From Apostichopus japonicus (Eukaryota > Echinodermata > Holothuroidea > Aspidochirotida > Stichopodidae): DNA of 64,000 bases. A program made the translations under genes and the position numbers. Under the pieces are notes generated by a model that saw only the letters and a program-made list of their open reading frames with translations, made no database searches and had not been told where the DNA came from. The stretch covers positions 26,984,564 to 27,048,563 of the forward strand of contig NC_092571.1 of assembly GCF_037975245.1 (NCBI RefSeq). The letters are read 5' to 3'. Each line of letters starts with the position of its first letter. Position 1 is the first letter of the stretch. This document shows positions 57,729-64,000 of the stretch, one piece after another.

Positions 57729-59025
57729 TCGATGTTAGAGCAGAATGTAATACCGAGAAGCTAAGGCTTCGCAGAATTGTCAGATTGTAAATGTTAGAGT
57801 AGCCTTCATGCGTACTTTCTTCGCGTTGGAGCTGAACATCTCAATGTGTAAAAAACAAATAAAATACATGTCCATCCTTAACATTAAGAATGGAACTTTA
57901 TTTCAAATATGATTAGAACAATAACGCCATATATTTATTAGATCGACGGTTTCGTTGTCTTTGTGTAACCGGTCATACTAATTAGCGTCAACAGGCCGAT
58001 TTCACGACAACTCAAGACAACAAGTGTAAAATACCATCAAATACAATGGTTGTAATCAAAGTGTACTGGAAACACGTTTAAAACTGACTGAAAGTATCGT
58101 GCATACATATTTTTCACGGGAAAAAATGTGTTTTTCGTAAATATAGTCTTTAACTTTCTCCATCCGTAGAATTGGACGACATGATGCTATTGCGCATGCG
58201 CAAAGACTTTGGACCGCACCATTATGATATGGGTTAGTTTGTGTTAGGGTTTGTGAACTACCTTTGGATACCGTGTTGGTAAGGTGCAGAGCCGTATATT
58301 TAGGCTAGAATTTATACGGCTCTGGTAAGGCGGGTTGACGTACTTAAGAAAGCACCAAAGTAGTATGATGAATGAACTCCACATCAAATCATTGAATGTT
58401 TTTAAAATAATGAATATTTCTTATTGTTTTTCCCTTGTAATTTACATAAGTTTTTATTAATTTTGGTAACTATTATTTTGTCTGGTTTTATTATTCTCTC
58501 CATGTATTTTATTCTGTATAAGTCTTTGCTTATTTTACTTTTGACGTCAGATTGTAAAGACATTGACACGAGTGTTTGAGCACCATTCTCGACTTAAAAA
58601 TTGCACTTATCTGTAGTGTAATGGTGCGTTCCAATGTCATTGCGCAACGCACTAGCATCACGTCGTCCAATGCTATGGACGGAGAAACTTGACGATTTTT
58701 ACGACAAAAACATTGTTTTCCCGTGAAAAATATGTATGCACGCTGGTTCCAGTCAGTTTTAAAAGTGTTTCCAGATATACTCTGATTACATCCATTGTAT
58801 TTGATGGTATTTTAATCTTGAGTTGTCGTGAAATCGGCCTGTTGATGCTAATTAGTATGACCCTGTGAAGCACAAAATTAGTTTGAACAGCACACTCTTT
58901 GCTTTTTACATTGCGATGTTCAGCTCCAATGCTTAGAAAGGTCGCATGTAGGCTACTCTAACGTTTAAAATTCGACAGTTCTGTGAAGCCTAAGCTTCTC
59001 GGTACTACATTCTGCTCTGACATCA
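57729..59025. repeat. 1.3-kb inverted repeat (fold-back element)
   Basis: The left arm 57729-58222 pairs with the right arm 58619-59025. Examples are AGCAGAATGTAATACCGAGA against its inverted copy near 59000, CAGGCCGATTTCACGACAAC against 58825-58845, and TTGGACGACATGATGCTA against 58658-58676. The arms differ by substitutions and indels, so it is old. The loop of about 400 bp contains the 38-bp element at 58287. No coding capacity. It resembles long-TIR fold-back transposons; a hairpin transcript would be double-stranded. Confidence 0.85.
58279..58332. mobile_element. 38-bp minimal transposon: two abutting element ends with target duplication
   Basis: 58287-58324 starts CAGAGCCGTATATTTAGG and ends TTTATACGGCTCTG, the same termini as element 1 at 40949. 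The flanks are GTAAGGTG (58279-58286) and GTAAGGCG (58325-58332), 7 of 8 matching. It looks like a P-like element deleted to little more than its tips, either before insertion or by later internal loss. Confidence 0.75.
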
Positions 59026-59984
59026 ATTCATTTTTCAATGCTCTTTGGAAATTTGCGATCACGATATAGGCTAGGCCTAACTAATTGAATGAAAAAGTTC
59101 AGTCTAGGCTTACTGTATATTATAATAGAAATTCACTTAGTCTAGAGATGATAGCGAAAGGCCAGTGAAAGCTCTAGCAGGGTGAGGCTAGGCTTAACGT
59201 ATGTCAATAGTCTGGCCACGTTTAAACAATCGATAATTTAGGCCTTACTTACATAAATTAATTATTAAATTCGATGTCCTATACGATCACATTATCACTG
59301 TCACCGGTCCTATACAATCACATTATCACTGTCACCGGTTCCGCGAAACTGAAATTATTGACGTTGTTGTTGTACCTGCTAGGCCTACCTGGTAAGCCTA
59401 ATATTCCGACATTTTACGTCGAGACCATACCTTGCAATAAGACGAACGAACTTGCATCCAGGTTTGATAAATTAGGTAATAGCAAGGAAGGCATCACGTA
59501 TAATCCTTAGTTTGTGTTGATATATACGAACTGATTGACGCTAGAGAACAATAACTGCGACCTTATGGTACGCCGTTTTAAATATTTACCTCATTGTACT
59601 TAAAGCCCAGTTACATCTCACCGGATTGCAATAACGGGGAAGGGAACAAAGATAAAAAATTGGAACTCCGTTGATGTACGTTTCCGTTTAGTATGCGGTT
59701 CTCCTCCGTACGTCTACGTTTCACTACCGGGAGGGTCCGGTTTGTCCGGTGTTGATTTTGAACATGCACAAAACTTGGAACGGACATCCACCGAAAAATG
59801 TCTCCGTTTTTATTCGTTACTATTCGTTCTGTACGCGTTTGGCATACTGTATTTCTCCGTCCGTCTCTGGTTATTGCTATTGCTCACCGGATCATTAACG
59901 GACAAAGAACGGATGAAACGTAGAAGTACAGCACCTTTATCGTACATTCGACGGACGCTAACGTAGAAATAACGGAAGTGCAAA

Positions 59985-60668
59985 GGAATAGAACTGATAA
60001 CCTGCCACAACACATATTAAAGACCCTTTATCAAACTTTAGGGGTCCCACATGTTTCTTATTGCTCGATAATTTGGTCTGGTACACGTGATACTAATCTT
60101 AAGCCACTTATTATATTACAAAAGAAAGCTGTCCGCCACATATCACATGCTGCACCACGTGATCACACCAACCTTCTATTCAAGGATCTGAATGTATTGA
60201 AAATTAATGACATAATACGTGTAAATCTTGCCACCTTCACTTATAAGGCTTGGAATGGACTCCTACCTAATGCATTTCATAATTATTTAATCAGTAATTC
60301 GGATATACATCACCACAACACAAGACATGCAAATCATGCGCATTATCACAACACGAATACCTCAACAGGAATGTTAAGTCTCAGAAATCGAGCAATAAAA
60401 ACCTGGAATTCTATTACTGACATTATTAAAAATAAATTATCGTGTAGGACATTTAGAAAATGTTATATTAAAGAAATAATTGCATCATATTAATTAAAAT
60501 ATCATATAATTGATTTATTGCCGAAACGTTTAATTTGATCTTTAATTTTTTCTTCTCTTTTCTTTCTTCAGGGAGTCTTCTACATTGTTAAGCTATTGTA
60601 TGCTTTATAGAAGACTTCCTTTCACCTTGTATATTTGCACGTGAAAAAACAAAATAAATCAAATCAAA
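59985..60668 (+). mobile_element. 5'-truncated LINE inside the Harbinger element
   Basis: The ORF ends at 60493 and encodes a non-LTR RT C-terminus: LPQHILKTLYQTLGVPHVSY, CSIIWSGT, LQKKAVRHISHA, the HHHNTRHANH region, LSLRNRAIKTWNSI and FRKCYIKEIIASY. A 3' UTR with AATAAA and a (CAAAT)-type tail ends near 60668. The frame is intact over about 165 codons. The target duplication is not clear. Confidence 0.85.
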
Positions 60669-60883
60669 TAATGAACAGATAGGTAACGGACGTAACACGG
60701 AAGAAACGGAAGAACTCAGGCCAGGAAAGTACAACAGACGGACATAGAACGGAGATGCAGCGTACCTCCACCTTGTCCACTCCAAGCGTCCCACGCCTCA
60801 TTCTGCTCCTATAACCTCTACCGTCAACATCTACATCATAGACCCTTCAGAAAGATTCAAGCTTAAGCTGAATTCAGACCACA

Positions 60884-61130
60884 GTGTCAGCTTTACAAGC
60901 ACAGATGCTTATCATTGAAGCCAACATCAAGACCAATGAACAAGTCAAGAAGAGAAGGAAGAGACGTGCTCGGCGTAAATGCTGGTCTAGGGCCTTGCTA
61001 GGTCCACAGAGAAGACGGCAGTTTGGTCTTTATGACCAACTAATGCAGGAGCTGCGAATAGAAGACCAAATTCTTTCATCGACTTCATGAGGATGCCCCC
61101 TGATTTTGAGACACTCCGGAGGCCCGGGCA
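60884..61130 (+). pseudogene. Harbinger transposase N-terminal fragment, frame-broken
   Basis: KKRRKRRARRKCWSRALLGP then GLYDQLMQELRIEDQ, after which the frame shifts at an A-run (61068-61070) to SFIDFMRMPPD. The basic R-x-x-W-x-R...G-x-Y..L-x-x-E-L-x-x-E-D...F-x-x-F-x-R-M order is the start of PIF/Harbinger nuclease transposases. Restoring one A joins the two frames. The DDE core is absent; CCGTT repeats follow at once. Confidence 0.75.
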
Positions 61131-61544
61131 GGTTTTAGACCGTTACTACTCCGTTGCTAGTCCGGTATGTCCGTTACTTTTCCGGTACTCTTACGTTTTG
61201 TATGTTCTTTATCCGTTAATTGTCCGTTGTAAATTCGTTACTCTCCGTTGGTGTTCGTTAGTTCGTTCGTTGTTATTCCGTTGTTCATCCGTTGTTCGTC
61301 CGTTGCTGTACGTCCCTTGTACGTTTTTAATCCGTTTCAACGTTGAACGTCTGGTACGTTGCAACCCCCAGATGCATGCGCGACAACTTTTGCCAACGGA
61401 AATAACCGGATGACTGTTTTTCGCGCATACTCTTGTCCGTTCGTGCAATCCGGTGAGATGTGACAGCTAGGGCCTTTAAAGTAGAATTAATTCCACTAAA
61501 GTAGAATAAACTTAAGCTTAAGTGAAATGATTGACTACTAAGTT

Positions 61545-61612
61545 ATAGTACTACTACTACTACTACTACTAATAATACTACTACTACTACTACTACTACT
61601 ACTAATACCACT
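61545..61612. repeat. (ACT)n microsatellite
   Basis: Nearly pure ACT/AAT triplets, with a matching Ser-rich frame on the minus strand that is only the repeat. Confidence 0.9.
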
Positions 61613-61830
61613 GCTTGATGGTACGTCGTATTGTAGTCGTTCACATGCCCTCGAAAGTACCCATTCCAACTGCATCAGCAACAGTTTACAACGATTGATT
61701 GGCTGGCTGGCTGCATTTTCCGAGTGTAAACGCATGGTGTTATGTTCGTACATACACAACGGAAGCTGGATAAATATGGGGGAATGGTCGCACATAGTTA
61801 TGTAACTAGGATGTCTTGTAAATCAGTATC

Positions 61831-62247
61831 ATGGGGGTGATCGTTGTTGCTAACATCCACCTGTATCACCCCATGCCAACCAACCTCGGGGTCGTTTTGG
61901 GCAGGGGGGCAGTAATCTCCCAAATCAGGGGACCATGGCTAACAAATCGAATATGTAACTCAATACCACTGAGGGCGCTCATGGTAGCTGGCATCACATT
62001 TTATCACCCTATATCAACCAAACTCGGGGACTATTTTGGGAGGGGGTTAGTAATCCCCCAAATCAGCACAAAACGTAATGTTTCCGACTTTGAACACGTC
62101 TTGTGGCCTACAAACCATATCTTTAACTCAGTCATTTGTGTAGACGTTTCTGAAATGACAATCTATCACCCCATGCCAACCGTTCTCCGGGGACGTTGGG
62201 GTAGGGGGTTATTCACTTTAAACTCATCACAAAAGCGTATTGTTTAG
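61831..62247 (+). repeat. Three diverged tandem units of 139-160 bp with an open frame
   Basis: CACCCCATGCCAACC at 61868, CACCCTATATCAACC at 62007 and CACCCCATGCCAACC at 62167 each start a block with CTCGGGG..GTTTTGGG..AGGGGG and TAATCCCCCAAATCA. One 138-codon frame spans all three, but its repeats show no domain. I treat it as a non-coding repeat. Confidence 0.7.
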
Positions 62248-62479
62248 GATTTTCCCGTTGACTTAATAATTTTGGCAAAGAAACCATCGATATTTCAAAT
62301 GATAGTGTAATCGCTTTTCACACGTATGCGTGTATGCGTCAATAACTGGCGAAACTGACCTAAATTGTGCGACACATTGTGTCGCGAGCTCCTCCTAGAC
62401 CGTAAGTCTGATAAGTTCAACCTTTTTAGGGAAGGTACCTGCATGTCACCTGCAAACTCGTGCCTGCGTGACCGATGAA

Positions 62480-62620
62480 GTTATAGTTCAAAGGTCAGAG
62501 GTCAAATTCCCCAAACTGATTTCTAGCCGTTACCTGCTTGTCAGTATGTGGTTCAGTACTTATGTGGTTGGGATCGAGGTCAAAGGTCAATGTAAGTCAC
62601 AGGTCAAAGTGGCCTAAATT
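62480..62620 (+). repeat. AGGTCA-rich repeat with two DR1 sites
   Basis: AGGTCAGAGGTCA at 62492-62504 and AGGTCAAAGGTCA at 62577-62589, with further AGGTCA copies. The context resembles 8220-8600, so both probably come from one dispersed family. Confidence 0.6.
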
Positions 62621-64000
62621 ATGTGGAGGGCAGGAGATGAGATCTGCAACCCCAGTTATTACCCTAGCTTTTTTGTGAACTTGGATATATACAGAGACTA
62701 ATGTATATCAAATATGGTATGCATAACACACATTGTTTTGAAATTCACTTTATTCAGAACTATATGACATTGGTTTTTTTCCAAGCTGTGTGGAATTAAA
62801 TAACATATCCATTTATATGTGTGTTACATCGTCGATTGTTACATCTAGCTCTCATGCCGGATTTGTTTGTACTATAAAATCAAAATAAGACCAGAAAGGA
62901 GGAGATCTATTAAGATTTAAAGGGGATATACTGAGTTGAATCAGAGGATGCATCACCTTACAGTACTTGCAATGGCTGTGTTTGGTAATCTTTTTTATGC
63001 ATGACGAGACATTCACCAAAGATTTGTTCTTTACCAAATTTGATCAGAAGTGGAAACAAAATATTGCTATCCATTAAGCTGCAAACTTTAATTTGACAGT
63101 ATACTACAAAAAAAAAAAACACAGTATTGTCTGACAATCGCTGAACTGTACCAAAGCATTTATAAGTTCATCATGCTCTCTTGCATTCCGTTGAGGACAT
63201 ACATTTATAATGTACGGCATTAGTACAGCGCAAGTGCCATGTATGTATACGTGTGTTAAAACTGTTTAAAAGAGGTCATGGAATAGCGCTTAAAATATTA
63301 CCACCTTTCGACTGAAGTATCGGTAAGCTGATAATACATATATGTTGTGGCATAGAGTCAGTGTGAAAACGAAGTTAACAATTGACATAATGTTTTAATT
63401 TCTAGAGGCGTTTGGATCATAAATAATGCACCAAATTGTCTCTCAAAATGATTTTCTTAATTTATTAAGGCAAGAACCACATGCATTTAAAGCATTAACT
63501 CAGAGCAAATATAATATTATAAAATACAATATATAATTTATCCATGGTGATATACATATGTAAAACGTATATAAGATAATATAAAACACCATTGAAATAT
63601 ATGGATTATGTTTCACTGACGCCACATAGAACGATAATAAACTGTAACAAAAAGTTTTTTTTTTGTCGTAGAAGATTACATATACTGTAAGGCAAGATAG
63701 TACGATTTCAGCTGTCTTTCTTAAATTGTAAAACTAAATTGCCATTATTGCATATAATGTAGAAACCTCCATTTACAATTATTTCACCAATAAACTTAAA
63801 GAAATGTTGAGGACACTTTGGCCTAGATTCGAAAATCATGACTCAAGTATCATGCAAGAACAATCTCATCCTCTTGAAATATGTAATGACCAGCAATGAA
63901 AATACGTACAGTATAAATTTGAAAGGCATAACAACCTGCATGGTAATTTTATATGAAATATATGAGGATCAGATATAAACAGTAAGAGTTCGCATAGAAT
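62621..64000. other. AT-rich intergenic, nothing recognised
   Basis: Only A/T homopolymers (near 63109 and 63652) and short unsupported frames. Confidence 0.4.

Larger units (their letters stand above)
59600..61478 (+). mobile_element. PIF/Harbinger-type element, internally decayed
   Basis: The element is 59603-61475. Left end AAGCCCAGTTACATCTCACC then GGATTGCA; right end read inward AGGCCCTAGCTGTCACATCT then CACCGGATTGCA. TTA flanks both sides (59600-59602, 61476-61478), the usual Harbinger target. Both subterminal regions are packed with CCGTT/AACGG short repeats (about 59640-59740 and 61140-61440). It carries a transposase N-terminal fragment and a LINE insertion. Confidence 0.8.

Noticed and set aside
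62852-63037. HSHCKYCKVMHP as a zinc finger
   Set aside because: Single partial match in a 61-codon frame without the rest of a finger.

Overview
This is animal genomic DNA: AT-rich and intron-bearing, with GT-AG splice sites and dense old and young transposons. The repeat mix points to a marine invertebrate deuterostome, most likely an echinoderm such as a sea cucumber. Supporting signs are THAP-bearing DNA transposons, TTAA MITEs, FADD-type LINEs, a tRNA-headed SINE, AGGCCTAG-rich spacers and AGGTCA-rich repeats. That placement is an inference; no marker gene fixes the species. Most open frames in the window are chance or lie in repeats. Host-like genes: (1) minus strand, 583-2049, an intronless three-Ig-domain membrane receptor with a tyrosine-bearing tail; a decayed fragment of a paralogue lies 48 kb away at 50484-50718. 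(2) Plus strand, 19212-28417, a six-exon gene that joins a ZSWIM3-like N-terminus, a MULE-type transposase core, a SWIM zinc finger, a Ser-rich repeat, an AT-hook, a Ulp1/SENP-type Cys protease and a PHD finger. Exon 2 carries a 2-nt frame break. (3) Minus strand, 51232-54498, exons of ELP5 (Elongator complex subunit 5), with the first and last exons not found. Layout: 1-3.5 kb holds the Ig receptor and its upstream flank. 3.5-17 kb is intergenic with several MITEs whose target duplications can be read, a zinc-finger pseudogene and the start of a SINE. 17.3-18.7 kb is a 5'-truncated LINE reverse transcriptase. 19.2-28.4 kb is the MULE/SWIM/Ulp1/PHD gene with MITEs in its introns. 28.7-31.9 kb is a TTAA-flanked THAP element. 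31.9-35.15 kb is a three-copy satellite with about 1.17-kb units. 37.5-38.65 kb is a MITE broken by a LINE tail. 39.07-39.28 kb is a small retroposon whose head is the 5' region of U2 snRNA, next to a palindromic 42-bp minisatellite at 39.3-39.7 kb. 40.87-48.29 kb is a three-level transposon nest: a MITE interrupted by two tandem P-like/THAP elements at one 8-bp target. 51-54.5 kb is ELP5. 55.6-61.5 kb holds an LTR-like block, a hAT remnant, a 1.3-kb inverted repeat with a 38-bp minimal transposon in its loop, and a Harbinger element carrying a LINE tail. 61.8-62.6 kb holds tandem and AGGTCA-rich repeats. Several reading-frame breaks fall at short homopolymers (21503 in the MULE gene, about 51240 and 51666 in ELP5, about 61068 in the Harbinger ORF). 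Either these loci are decaying or the assembly has uncorrected homopolymer indels, so frame-based pseudogene calls here need care.
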